Notes under the pieces: model-generated | Told to the model about the DNA's origin: nothing | The model's database searches: none | What the model saw: only the letters and a program-made list of their open reading frames with translations | Shown here: positions 1-10,163 of the stretch, in pieces | Numbering within the stretch: the stretch's first letter is position 1 | How the letters are laid out: each line of letters opens with the position of its first letter | Translations under genes and position numbers: made by a program | DNA from: Plasmopara viticola | Lineage: Eukaryota > Oomycota > Peronosporomycetes > Peronosporales > Peronosporaceae | Assembly (NCBI GenBank): GCA_001695595.3 | Contig: MBPM02000004.1 | Location: 1,488,001 to 1,552,000, forward strand | Direction of reading: 5' to 3' | DNA length: 64,000 bases

Positions 1-177
1 TGGTCAAAATGTCGTCGTTGGGAACATCGATTCAGGAGTGCGCAGCCGTCATGAGAGTCTGGTAATCAATTGGGTCGGTTCGCACGGATGGTATAATTCG
101 AGACGAAAGACGACAACCCCTTTCGATGAAAGTGGCCACGGGACGCATACAATGACCACGGCTGTAGTGGGGGTTGC
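1..177 (+). pseudogene. S8 subtilase pseudogene, left-arm copy, 5' part
   Basis: Reading frame 2 encodes the middle of a subtilisin-like serine protease. The catalytic Asp is in the motif NIDSG and the catalytic His in SGHGTHT, about 25 residues downstream. The gene is cut at position 177 by copia element 1 and resumes at 4678. The same gene lies inverted at 16852-18355. In this copy the reading frame across the Asp-His interval is open, whereas the inverted copy has a one-base deletion and a 20-bp duplication there. The propeptide region lies off the left edge of the window. Oomycete subtilases are usually secreted proteases, but this copy is dead because of the insertion and the later stops. 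Confidence 0.85.
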
Positions 178-379
178 TGTTAAGCTTACACCGCTGAATG
201 CATGGAAGTAATTACGGATGCTGATTACGGACTTAATGGGAGTCGTTCGTTGGTCTCGATAAATAAGGTTACATAAGAAGCTTCTAGAAGGATCTAGAAA
301 GACAGGCTTAGAGGTAGCACATAGTAGCGAACTAATGATCTATATACATTCACTTCGATTTTTTGCCATCTTCTTAACA
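178..379 (+). repeat. 5' LTR of copia element 1
   Basis: About 202 bp, from TGTTAAGCTTACACCGC to CTTCTTAACA. Its outer 25 bp at each end match the LTRs of elements 2 and 3, but the middle is longer and unrelated to theirs, so it is a distinct LTR subtype. Confidence 0.85.
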
Positions 380-477
380 GGTTTACAACTGGAAACAACA
401 GCCTCGCCTTTTCATACCTTCACCGCCATGACTACCAAGCGTGCCGAAGTCATCCTAAGAGATGGTAAGTACTACCA

Positions 478-1187
478 TCGAGAGTTCAACAGGAGGATGG
501 CCCTCGCAAGAAAGGGCTTCTGGGGCACATTATGGGCGCGAAGGACGAGAACAAATTAACGGAGACGTGGCTCGTGAATGACGCCAAGGCATTAAGTATA
601 AATGCCCAAGGCGTCGAGATTCAACACCAGACCAAGATTCGGTCTGCTACTCGTGCCTTGGAGGCATGGAGAACGCTTCGCCATTTTTACAAATGTTCCA
701 CCCTACACAACCGTGTCACGATGACACGGCGCCTTCATGAGTTTAAGATGGAGAGTGGCACTCGCATGGTGGAACATCTGGACGCGTTCGATGAGCTGGT
801 CGTGGGACTCCAGACGACGGGAGAGCTGGTGAATGAATCAAGACATTTATTGGTGCCTCTGAGCAGCTTGCCGGCGAAATATGAGATAGTATATTCTATC
901 GTGGAGAACACCAAGGACATCACTGTGATCGAAGTCAAGGAGAAGCTGTTGAAGGAGTCCGATAGACTACAGAAGAAGAAGCAAGTAAGAAAGCGTTTCG
1001 AGCCACATACAATGATGGACTAATCAACGGCGGACGAGGAAGTGGCCGCAAGAGTTACGCGCCACGCAAGGGCGTGACCAGACTGGTCATACGGAACGGG
1101 ACTGTCCAGCTGCTGAAAACCGTTTCAAAAAGCGTGAGTGTATAAGCGGTAATGATGCAGTGTCTGCTGGGGGGGATGAGCAATCAT
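478..1187 (+). pseudogene. copia element 1 gag region
   Basis: The translation resembles copia gag (UBN2-type): an ALEAW..L..F motif, then HLDAFDELV and PLSSLPAKYE. It is split between frames near 540. The CCHC zinc knuckle is half missing: TGHTERDC can be read out of frame after position 1080, but the first CxxC pair is gone. A TAA stop ends gag directly before the protease. The same two defects occur in elements 2 and 3. Confidence 0.75.
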
Positions 1188-2227
1188 AAAGCTGGCTGAT
1201 CGACAGTAGTGCGACGTCACACATGACCCCTCACCAAAGTGACTTGATCGACTTCAAGCAACTTAAAGCCGACGTCAAGGTAAGAATTGCAGACGGCAGG
1301 AAGTTACGCGTCAAAGGAGCTGGAACGGTGAAGCTTATCGGCTTAGATGGAAGACGCATATCGATGATGGAAGTGCAGCTTATCCCTGGACTTGACAGAT
1401 GTCTACTGTCGGTGGGAAAGCCGGCCGAACGTGGACTAAGTGTGGAGTTTCAGCGTGCTTCGTGCATCATTCGGGACAAGAACGAAGCTTTGGCAGCTGG
1501 GACAAGAAAAAGGAAAGCTTACACACTGGAATGTCAGCAAGAGGAGGCATGATCGGTGCAATACTCGGGAGCAAATCGTCAGTGGGAGTTATGGCACGCT
1601 CGTATGGGACTTCCAAGCGAGGACGTTTTAGTGAAGACTATGCAATCCACAGAAGGTATTCCTGCGCTAAAACAAGGTATCAAGACCCTGTGTGGTGGAT
1701 GCATGAAGGGCAAGCAGACGATCGAAGCCTTTACAGGACGCTCCATGACAAAGACATCACGTGTATTGGACTTAGTTCCCACAGACGTGATGGGACTTAT
1801 GAGGACACATTCGAAAGGGGGGCTAAATACATTTTGACTTTTGTGGATGATTATTCACAATATGTGGGTGGCTTACTTTCTGGCAAAGAAGAGTGAAGTT
1901 GCTGACAAGATCAAGATGTTAAAAGCACTGCATGAGAATCAATGAGGAACACGTATCAAGCGTCTGCGTTCGGACAACGGAATGGAGTTTGTCAACAAGA
2001 CAGTTACGAATTTATGTCAGCGAAACGCCATCATACATCAGCGTACAGTACCACACAGTCCCCAACAAAACGGAATTGCAGAACGAATGAACCGCACGAT
2101 TATGGAAAAGGCACGGAGCATGCTACACTACAAGTGTGTTCCGACATGTTGGTGGGCAGAGGCAGTAAGCACTGCGGTGTACCTGATCAACCGCTCTCCA
2201 AATTGAATGCACTCAAGCAACGCCCCA
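1188..2227 (+). pseudogene. copia element 1 protease-integrase region
   Basis: The protease begins with LIDSSATSHM; the usual DSGA is changed to DSSA here (G to S), while elements 2 and 3 keep DSGA. The pre-integrase zinc-binding segment (LWHARMGLPSED..CGGCMKGK) and the integrase core follow (FVDDYS, SDNGMEF, HSPQQNGIAERMNRT). Frames are broken at about 1820 (G run), about 1863 (extra G before GGCTTAC) and at a TGA near 1943. No functional polyprotein is possible without several suppressions. Confidence 0.8.
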
Positions 2228-2251
2228 TATGAACTGGGATTTAAGATGAAG

Positions 2252-3007
2252 TGGTGATGCGACTGTAATCCGGCGTCCATAGCTTGTCGCCACTGTTCTG
2301 CCTCGTCACTAGACATTGCCTGCGCATACGTGGTAGGCAAGTCTGATTGTTCACCAACACTCATGGCGTAAGCGAGTCTAGCTTCAGCTATAAGGCCGTC
2401 TGCATCAATCCTTGCACGCTTTGAAGATGGTGGTCCTTCGCTTCCTTCCAGACTTTCTTCGGCATCTGATTCGAATTCCAACAATAACATTGGTTCATGT
2501 GTACGCCTTGAACGTTCCATTTGCGGTCGAAATACCAATCGATATTCCTGTGCATTCAGTGTAGGAGTTTTGTACTCTGTCACTTCGGAGTGTACTGAGG
2601 TTGGTAATCGAAGCATCTCGACCCTTTACTCATTTGTGTTGGACTCCTCCTCTTTCATTGGAGTATCTGGAATTTCATCTTCTTCTTCACACTTCAAAGG
2701 TTCATTTCGACCTTGTTAGTGTTCTGTCGGCTCGGACACTGCACTTTCATCGTTGTTTTTGGTTACGTGTATCACTTTTTTTGTTTGGGCGGGTGCGTCT
2801 CATGAACGCCGCCCACTTCACGCTCGTCCAGCTTCACCGACCGTGATACTGATAATTTGTCTTTCTCCAAATCGTAAACTCGGTATCACTTGATGTCTTT
2901 GGCATAACCAAGAAACATGCACTATAAGCATTTGCCTTCGAGCTTCGTCCTCTTCATTTGGTCAACGTGGGCATATTCATGAGACCCAAACACCCTAAGA
3001 TGATCCA
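2252..3007 (-). repeat. inverted internal block of copia element 1
   Basis: About 755 bp covering the integrase C-terminus to RT linker reads on the minus strand, while everything on either side reads on the plus strand. The block is nearly identical, in the same orientation, to 7414-8170 in minus-strand element 2. The left junction follows GGATTTAAGATGAAG. The right junction precedes CACCAAAACAAAAC, where CACCA repeats in inverted form the TGGTG that opens the block. Confidence 0.85.
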
Positions 3008-4470
3008 TCCGAGGCACCAAAACAAAACATGGACACTCGTTCTACGAAACACAACTGGACGTACGATTGAATGCCGCTGAATTTTTGCTAAGAAGCGTGA
3101 CCAGAATGGATGTGTTGTGCACGATTGGTGGCTAAAGGTTTTAAGCAGAAATACGGCGTGGATTTCTTCGAGACTTACTCTTCAGTGGCCAACATGAAAT
3201 CAATTCGAGTTGTACTTGCAGTGTGTGCGGAATTAGGCTTCAAAATGGAGCAGCTGGACGTCGACACCGCTTTCTCAACAGTGTGCTGTCGGAGAGTGTT
3301 CACATGGAAGTTCCGATTGGTGTTGTGGGAGCTCAAGGATTCGTGTGTCAGCTGAACAAAGCTATATATGGACTCAAGCAAGCTGCAAGCACTTGGAACA
3401 AGACGATCGACACGTCTTCAAGAAGAACGATTCAAAAAGTTGTGGAGCGGATCAATACGTCTACGTGAAGAAAGTGAAAGAAGGTTATGTAAACTTATGT
3501 CTTTATCTCGATGATATGATCATTGCAGCCAAGACGAGCGACGGGATTCTAGAAGTCAAAGGGATACTTAAAGGTGCTTTCAAGATGAAAGATCTCGGTA
3601 TGGCGAAGTTCATCTTGGGCATAGAGATCGACCACGACATGACAGCTTCCACACCAATGATCAAGCAAACACGCTACATAAGCGACGTGGCTGAGCGATT
3701 TGGATAGATTAGCGCCAAGAACGTCAACTATCCGTGTACGTCCGGTCTCAAGCTATCAATATTACAGTCACCAAGTACAGAAGCTGAGCGTTCAGAGATG
3801 CGGTCAAGACCATACCGCTCACTAATTAGATGTATGCTATACGTTACAACTTGCACTCGGCGGGACATCGCATACATTGTGACAGAACTGTCTCGATTTC
3901 TCGAGAATACGGGGTTACCACATTGGAGTGCCGCAATTCGTGTATTGCGCTACTTAAGTTCGGCACGTCATCATGGGATCGTTTACCAAAGATGGATAGC
4001 AACACCGATGACAGACGGTCTGTCTCAGAATGCTGATCAACATTGGAAAAGCTCCAGTTGTGTTCCAGTGCAAGTATCAGAGAAATGTCGCATTAGTTCC
4101 GCAGAAGCAGAGTATATGGCGCTAAGGTTGTGCACACAAGCAGTATTTTAAACGCGCGCAATGCTCAAGGACATGGGTCAAGAACAAGTGGGAGGCACGC
4201 ATATATGGGAAGACGATTAAGGTGCGAAAGCTTTGGCAAATAACGCGGGCTACCACGCACGTACAAAGCACGTGGACATCAGACATCATTTTATTCGGAA
4301 GAACGTGCAGCATATATTACTCAAGATTGGCTACATTGTTACGAAGGGTCAGCTTGTAGATATGCTAACCTAGGCGCTCGGAACTAAGATGCTCACGGTT
4401 CTGCGAGAGGCAACCGGCATCAAGACCAAGACAGCGACAAAGCATACTCAACAATAGCGGCGAGAGGGAG
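3008..4470 (+). pseudogene. copia element 1 reverse transcriptase-RNase H region
   Basis: Fragments of copia RT are readable: ARLVAKGFKQK, QLDVDTAF, LNKAIYGLKQA and the polymerase box LYLDDMI. The RNase H segment follows, with SSAEAEYMAL. The RT is broken by one missing T in the QLDVDTAF-L region (shared with element 2 but not 3) and by a frame change at ACGATCGACACG (shared by all three elements). Confidence 0.8.
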
Positions 4471-4671
4471 TGTAAAAATTACACCGCTGAATGCATGTGG
4501 ATGATTACAGATGCTGATTACGGACGTAATGGGAGTCGTTCATTGGTCTAGATAAGTAAGGTTACATTAAGAAGCTTCTACACGGATCAAGAAAGACAGC
4601 CTTAAAGGTAGCACAGAATAGCGAACTAAGGACCTGAATATATTCGTTTCGGTATTTGCCATCTTCTCAAC
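4471..4671 (+). repeat. 3' LTR of copia element 1
   Basis: About 201 bp, from TGTAAAAATTACACC to TCTCAAC. It is the partner of 178-379 and is followed directly by the second GGTTGC target-site copy at 4672-4677. Confidence 0.85.
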
Positions 4672-5308
4672 GGTTGCACCTTTAACTGCTTGTGCGCAGT
4701 TCATGTTGTGTCCGACAGACGCAAACGGCAACAAGTGTGACCCGGCCAAAGCTCCACATATTGCGAGCGATAGCTGGGGAGGCGGCTAAGATACAACCTA
4801 CTTTCAGTCCAGTCTAGATGCTTGGCATGCTGCTCGTATCATTCCAGTATTTTCAGCCGGTAATGCAGGCAGTGAAGGATGTGGTTCAGTCGCATCTCCT
4901 AGTGAAACGCTTAAAGTTTTTGCAGTTGGAGCAACCGACAGAAACGACGTCTTAGCCCCGTTTTGCAGTCTCGGCCCAGCTGTAAGTAATAGTGTAAAGC
5001 CCGATTTTGCTGGTCCTAGAGTAAACATTCGTTCGGCTTGAAATAGCAACAATTCCGAGTACAGGAGAATTTCGGGAACGAGTATGGCTGCGCCTCATCT
5101 CGCTGGTACAATTGCGTTGGTCTTAAGTGCACGTCCTGGTGTGAGTTTCGACGCTGTCAAGACGGTACTGATAAATTCGACGGACCAGAACTTGCCAAAA
5201 GCTTTCTTAACATGCGGTGGGACACCAGAAATGGTTTTTTCAAACAACTAATACTGTTACGGTCGCATTAATGCAGAAAAAGCTGTAAACGCTGCTCTTG
5301 CGATCTGA
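4672..5308 (+). pseudogene. S8 subtilase pseudogene, left-arm copy, 3' part
   Basis: This continues the gene interrupted at 177. Readable motifs are PVFSAGNAG (oxyanion-hole Asn region) and SGTSMAAPH (catalytic Ser). Compared with the inverted copy, about 55 bp are missing just after the target-site duplication (after position 4680). Lesions are a TAA in the SWGGG-QD segment (near 4788), a TGA at 5039-5041 that the other copy shares, and a TAA near 5250. The frame ends at the TGA at 5306-5308. By context the shared TGA may replace a Trp codon; that is inference. Confidence 0.85.
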
Positions 5309-5344
5309 GAGATCTCTGGTTTTGTCAAGTTATGTAAAGATATT

Positions 5345-5471
5345 GCGTAAGTTGATTGACCCGGAAAAAATGCAAGTATGGATATTATTATAAAAAAAAA
5401 TGCAAGTATGGATATTATTGATAATAATATTCATACTTGCATTTATTTTTTCCGGGTTAATCAACTTACGC
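5345..5471. repeat. 127-bp foldback (MITE-like) element
   Basis: This is a near-perfect inverted repeat. The left arm begins GCGTAAGTTGATTGACCCGG and the right arm ends CCGGGTTAATCAACTTACGC. Each arm is about 45 bp and includes an AT-rich stretch around TGCAAGTATGGATATTATT. The left half carries a tandem copy of that stretch (5385-5420). The homologous position in the other subtilase arm lacks it, so it is an insertion made after the duplication. It has no coding capacity. No clear target duplication is visible. Confidence 0.7.
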
Positions 5472-5793
5472 CTTGCTTTGATTTGCTAAATCCGTCTTTT
5501 AGATTCGCTCGTTTGACCAACTCGTGGCGGCAGTGGAAACAATGGCAATTTGGATGAGGATGAAGGCTATAAATAACACCTTCATACAAGGAAAATCCTC
5601 TTAGATAAGAAATGCGTAGGCTTTATAACTCTTGCCACTGAGACTTTATGCTTTAAAAGTGAAGAAGGTAAAAAAAAATATCAATTGTACTAGGGATGTA
5701 TAGTGTCAACGGCATATCACCATGCGACGCTATAGAATCATTAACCATAAACATTTTCAGATCTAAAAAATAGGGGGTAATCCTGCGTGTAAG

Positions 5794-5939
5794 TATTGAA
5801 AAGATGGCAAAATCCGAAGTGAATATATTTATCTTGACCAATGAACGGCTACCATATGTAATTACTAACTGTGACGTACTTGTAAATAATGTGACGCCCT
5901 CCACCTGTTCGACATGCATTCAGCGGTGTAATTTTTGCA
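5794..5939 (-). repeat. 3' LTR of copia element 2
   Basis: 146 bp at the left end of the minus-strand element. It differs from its partner at 10018-10163 at about 11 sites by eye, more than the element 3 pair and far less than the element 1 pair. Confidence 0.85.
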
Positions 5940-5952
5940 CCCCTACTCACCG

Positions 5953-8900
5953 CTAATGCTGTGTGTCCTTTGTTGCTGACTTGTTTTTGATTTCGGAGGC
6001 TTCGCGCGGATACTTCAGCATCTTGGTTCCAAGCGCCTTGGCTAGCGTATCTGCAAGCTGACTCTTCGTATTAATGTAGCCAATTTTGAGTGCTTCCATT
6101 TGAACGTTCTCCCGAATAAAGTGATGTCTGATGTCCACGGGCGTGGTAGCCCGCGTTGTTTGCCAAAGATTTCGCACCTTGGTCGTCTTCCCATATTTGC
6201 GTGCCTCCCACTTGTTCTTGACCCATGTCCTTGAGCATAGCGCGCGTTTAAAGTACTGCTTGTGTGCACATGCTTAGCGCCATATACTTTGCTTCTGATG
6301 AACTAAGTGCGACGGTTCTCTGATACTTGGATTGGAACACAACTGGAGCTTTTCCAATGTTGATCAGCACTCCTGAGACAGACCGTCTGTCATCGGTGTT
6401 GCTACCCCAGTGCTCTACCAATCACCTTTCCGGTCCCTCTTTGGTAGACGACCCCATGATGACGTGCCGAACTTAAGTAGCGCAATACACGAATTGCGGC
6501 ACTCCAATGTGGTAACCCCGTATTCTCGAAAAATCGAGACGGTTCTGTCACAATGTATGCGATGGCTCGCCGAGTGCAAGTTGTAACGTATAACATACAT
6601 CTAATTAGTGAGCGGTATGACCTTGACCGCATCTCTGAACGCTCAGCTTCTGTACTTGGTGACTGTGATATTGATAGCTTGAGACCGGACGTACACGGAT
6701 AGTCGACGTTCTTGGCGTTTATCTATCCAAATTGCTCAGCCACGTCGCTTATGTAGCGTGTTTGATTGATCATTGGTGTGGAAGCTGTCATGTCGTGGTC
6801 GGTCTCTATGCCCAAGATGAACTTCGCCATACCGAGATCTTTCATCTTGAAAACACCTTTTAGTATCCCTTTGACTTCTAGAATCCCGTCGCTCGTCTTG
6901 GCTGCAATGATCATATCATCGAGATAAAGACATAAGTTTACAAAACCTTCTTTTACTTTCTTCACGTAGACGCATTGATCCGCTCCACAACTTTTTAAAT
7001 CGTTCTTCTTGAAGACGTGTCGATCGTCTTGTTCCAAGTGCTTGCAGCTTGCTTGAGTCCATATATAGCTTTGTTCAGCTGACACACAAATCCTTGAGCT
7101 CCCTTAACACCAATCGGAACTTCCATGTGAACACTCTCCGACAGCACACTGTTGAGAAAGCGGTGTCGACGTCCAGCTGCTCCATTTTGTAGCCTAATTC
7201 CGCACACACTGCAAGTACAACTCGAATTGATTTCATGTTGGCCACTGAAGAGTAAGTCTCGAAGAAATCCACGCCGTATTTCTGCTTAAAACCTTTAGCC
7301 ACCAATCGTGCACAACACATCCATTCTGGTCACGCTTCTTAGCAAAAATTCAGCGGCATTCAATCGTACGTCCAGTTGTGTTTCGTAGAACGAGTGTCCA
7401 TGTTTTGTTTTGGTGATGCGACTGTAATCCGGCGTCCATAGCTTGTCGCCACTGTTCTGCCTCGTCACTAGACATTGCCTCCGCATACGTGGTAGGCAAG
7501 TCTGTTTGGTCACCAACACTCATGGCGTAAGCGAGACTAGCTTCAGCTATAAGGCCGTCTTCATCAATCCTTGCACGCTTTGAAGATGGTGGTCCTTCGC
7601 TCCCTTCCAGACTTTCATCGGCATCTGATTCGAATTCCAACAATAACATTGGTTCATGTGTACGCCTTGAACGTTCCATTTGCGGTCGAAATACCAATCG
7701 ATATTCCTGTGCATTCAGTGTAGGAGTTTTGTACTCTGTCACTTCGGAGTGTACTGAGGTTGGTAATCGAAGCATCTCGACCCTTTACTCATTTGTGTTG
7801 GACTCCTCCTCTTTCATTGGAGTATCTGGAATTTCATCTTCTTCTTCACACTTCAAAGGTTCATTTCGACCTTGTTAGTGTTCTGTCGGCTCGGACACTG
7901 CACTTTCATCGTTGTTTTTGGTTACGTGTATCACTTTTTTTGTTTGGGCGGGTGCGTCTCATGAACGCCGCCCACTTCACGCTCGTCCAGCTTCACCGAC
8001 CGTGATACTGATATTTGTCTTTCTCCAAATCGTAAACTCGGTATCACTTGATGTCTTTGGCATAACCAAGAAACATGCACTATAAGCATTTGCCTTCGAG
8101 CTTCGTCCTCTTCATTTGGTCAACGTGGGCATATTCATGAGACCCAAACACCCTAAGATGATCCATCCGAGGCTTCATCTTAAATCCCAGTTCATATGGG
8201 GCGTTGCTTGAGTGCATTCAATTTGGAGAGCGGTTGATCAGGTACACCGCAGTGCTTACTGCCTCTGCCCACCAACATGTCGGAACACACTTGTAGTGTA
8301 GCATGCTCTGTGCCTTTTCCATAATCGTGCGGTTCATTCGTTCTGCAATTCCGTTTTGTTGGGGACTGTGTGGTACTGTACGCTGATGTATGATGGCGTT
8401 TCGCTGACATAAATTCGTAACTGTCTTGTTGACAAACTCCATCCCGTTGTCCGAACGCAGACACTTGATACGTGTTCCTCATTGATTCTCATGCAGTGCT
8501 TTTAACATCTTGATCTTGTCAGCAACTTCACTCTTCTTTGCCAGAAAGTAAGCCACCCACATATTGTGAATAATCATCCACAAAAGTCAAAATGTATTTA
8601 GCCCCCCTTTCGAATGTGTCCTCATAAGTCCCATCACGTCTGTGGGAACTAAGTCCAATACACGTGATGTCTTTGTCATGGAGCGTCCTGTAAAGGCTTC
8701 GATCGTCTGCTTGCCCTTCATGCATCCACCACACAGGGTCTTGATACCTTGTTTTAGCGCAGGAATACCTTCTGTGGATTGCATAGTCTTCACTAAAACG
8801 TCCTCGCTTGGAAGTCCCATACGAGCGTGCCATAACTCCCACTGACTATTTGCTCCCGAGTATTGCACCGATCGTGCCTCCTCTTGCTGACAATCCAGTG

Positions 8901-9236
8901 TGTAAGCTTTCCCTTTTCTTGTCCCAGCAGCCAAAGCTTCGTTCTTGTCCCGAATGATGCACGAAGCACGCTGAAGCTCCACACTTAGTCCACGTTCGGC
9001 AAGCTTTCCCACCGACAGTAGACATCTGTCAAGTCCAGAGATAAGCAGCACCTCCATCATCGATATGCGTCTTCCATCTAAGCCGATAAGCTTCACCGTT
9101 CCAGCTCCTTCGACGCGTAACTTCCTGCCGTCTGCAATTGTTACCATGACGTCGGCTTTAAGTTGCTTGAAGTCAATCAAGTCACTTTGGTGAGGGGTCA
9201 TGTGTGACGTCGCACCACTGTCGATCAGCCAGCTTT
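5953..9236 (-). pseudogene. copia element 2 pol region (protease, integrase, RT, RNase H)
   Basis: Read from 9236 leftwards: protease LIDSGATSHM; GAG-pre-integrase LWHARMGLPSED with CGGCMKG; integrase core SDNGMEF and PQQNGIAERMNRT; RT with LVAKGFKQK and LYLDDMIIA; and RNase H. The protease to integrase stretch (8587-9201) is open for 204 codons. It then breaks at the G run, at the extra G after FVDDYSQYV and at the TGA in HENQ-GTRIK. RT is broken near 7170 and near 7015. No intact polyprotein can be made. Confidence 0.85.
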
Positions 9237-9947
9237 ATGATTGCTCATCTCCCACAGCAGACACTGCATCATTACCGCTTATACACACACGCTTTTTGAA
9301 ACGGTTTTCAGCAGCTGGGCAGTCCCGTTCCGTATGACCAGTCTGGTCACGCCCTTGCGTGGCGTGTAACGCTTGCGGCCACCTCCTCGTCTGCCCTTGA
9401 TTAGTCCATCATTGTATGTGGCTCGAAACGCTTTCTTACTTGCTTCTTCTTCTGTAGTCTATCTGACTCCTTCAACAGCTTCTCCTTGACTTCGATCACA
9501 GTGATGTCCTTGGCGTTCTCCACGATAGAATGTACTATCTCATATTTCGCCGGCAAGCTGCTCAGAGGCACCACTAAATGTCTTGATTCATTCACCGGCT
9601 CTCCCGTCGTATGGAGTCCCACGACCAACTCATCGAACGCGTCTAGATGTTCCACCATGCGAGTGCCACTCTCCATCTTAAAATTTATGAAGGCGCCGTG
9701 TCATCGTGACACGGTTGTGTAGGGTGGAACGATTGTAAAAATCGCGAAGCGTTCCCCATGCCTCCAAGGCACGAGTAGCAGACCGAATCTTGGTCTGGTG
9801 TTGAATCTCGACGCCTTGGGCATTTATACTTAATGCCTTGACGTCATTCACGAGCCACGTCTCCGCTAATTTGTTCTCGTCCTTCGCGCCCATAATGTGC
9901 CCCAGAAGCCCTTTCTTGCGAGGGCCATCCTCATGTTGAACTCCCAA
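9237..9947 (-). pseudogene. copia element 2 gag region
   Basis: Copia-type gag with AETWLVND, ALEAWGTLRDF and HLDAFDELVVGL. It is broken near 9680 and ends at the TAA shared by all three elements just before the protease. The zinc knuckle lacks its first Cys pair, as in the other copies. Confidence 0.75.
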
Positions 9948-10017
9948 TTTCGGTGCGCTTGGTAGTCATGGTGATGAAGGTGTGGTGAAGCGAGGCTGTT
10001 GTTTGCGGCTGTTAACT

Positions 10018-10163
10018 TGTTGAAAAGATGGCAAAAACCGAAGTGAATATATTTATCTTACCCAATGAACGGCTACCATATGTAATTACTAACCGTGACG
10101 TACTTATAGATAGTGTGACGCCATCCACCTGTTCAACATGCATTCAGCGGTGTAATTTTAACA
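10018..10163 (-). repeat. 5' LTR of copia element 2
   Basis: 146 bp; the plus-strand ends are TGTTGAAAAGATGGC and AATTTTAACA. It is the partner of 5794-5939. Confidence 0.85.

Larger units (their letters stand above)
178..4671 (+). mobile_element. Ty1/copia LTR retrotransposon, element 1 (defective, internally inverted)
   Basis: The element sits inside the subtilase gene, flanked by the 6-bp target-site duplication GGTTGC (172-177 and 4672-4677). It has about 200-bp LTRs that begin TGTTAA/TGTAAA and end near TTAACA. A purine-rich stretch (GAGAGGGAG) lies directly before the 3' LTR. The internal order gag, protease, integrase, reverse transcriptase, RNase H is that of Ty1/copia. A block at about 2252-3007 is inverted relative to the rest. 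By eye the two LTRs differ at roughly 30 sites, so this is the oldest of the three related elements. It is sense to the subtilase it interrupts. Its body carries many frameshifts and stops, several shared with elements 2 and 3. Confidence 0.9.
5794..10163 (-). mobile_element. Ty1/copia LTR retrotransposon, element 2 (defective)
   Basis: A minus-strand element of about 4.4 kb with 146-bp LTRs. It is flanked by GTAAG (5789-5793) and GTACG (10164-10168), a five-base target duplication with one mismatch. The insertion site is confirmed by the other arm, where GCGTGTAAG runs on uninterrupted (about 12136-12145, reverse complement). The internal region runs gag to RNase H from right to left without the inversion seen in element 1. 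It shares all the common inactivating lesions. The LTR type matches element 3, but details of the body (for example the missing T in RT) match element 1, so it looks recombinant. Confidence 0.9.
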
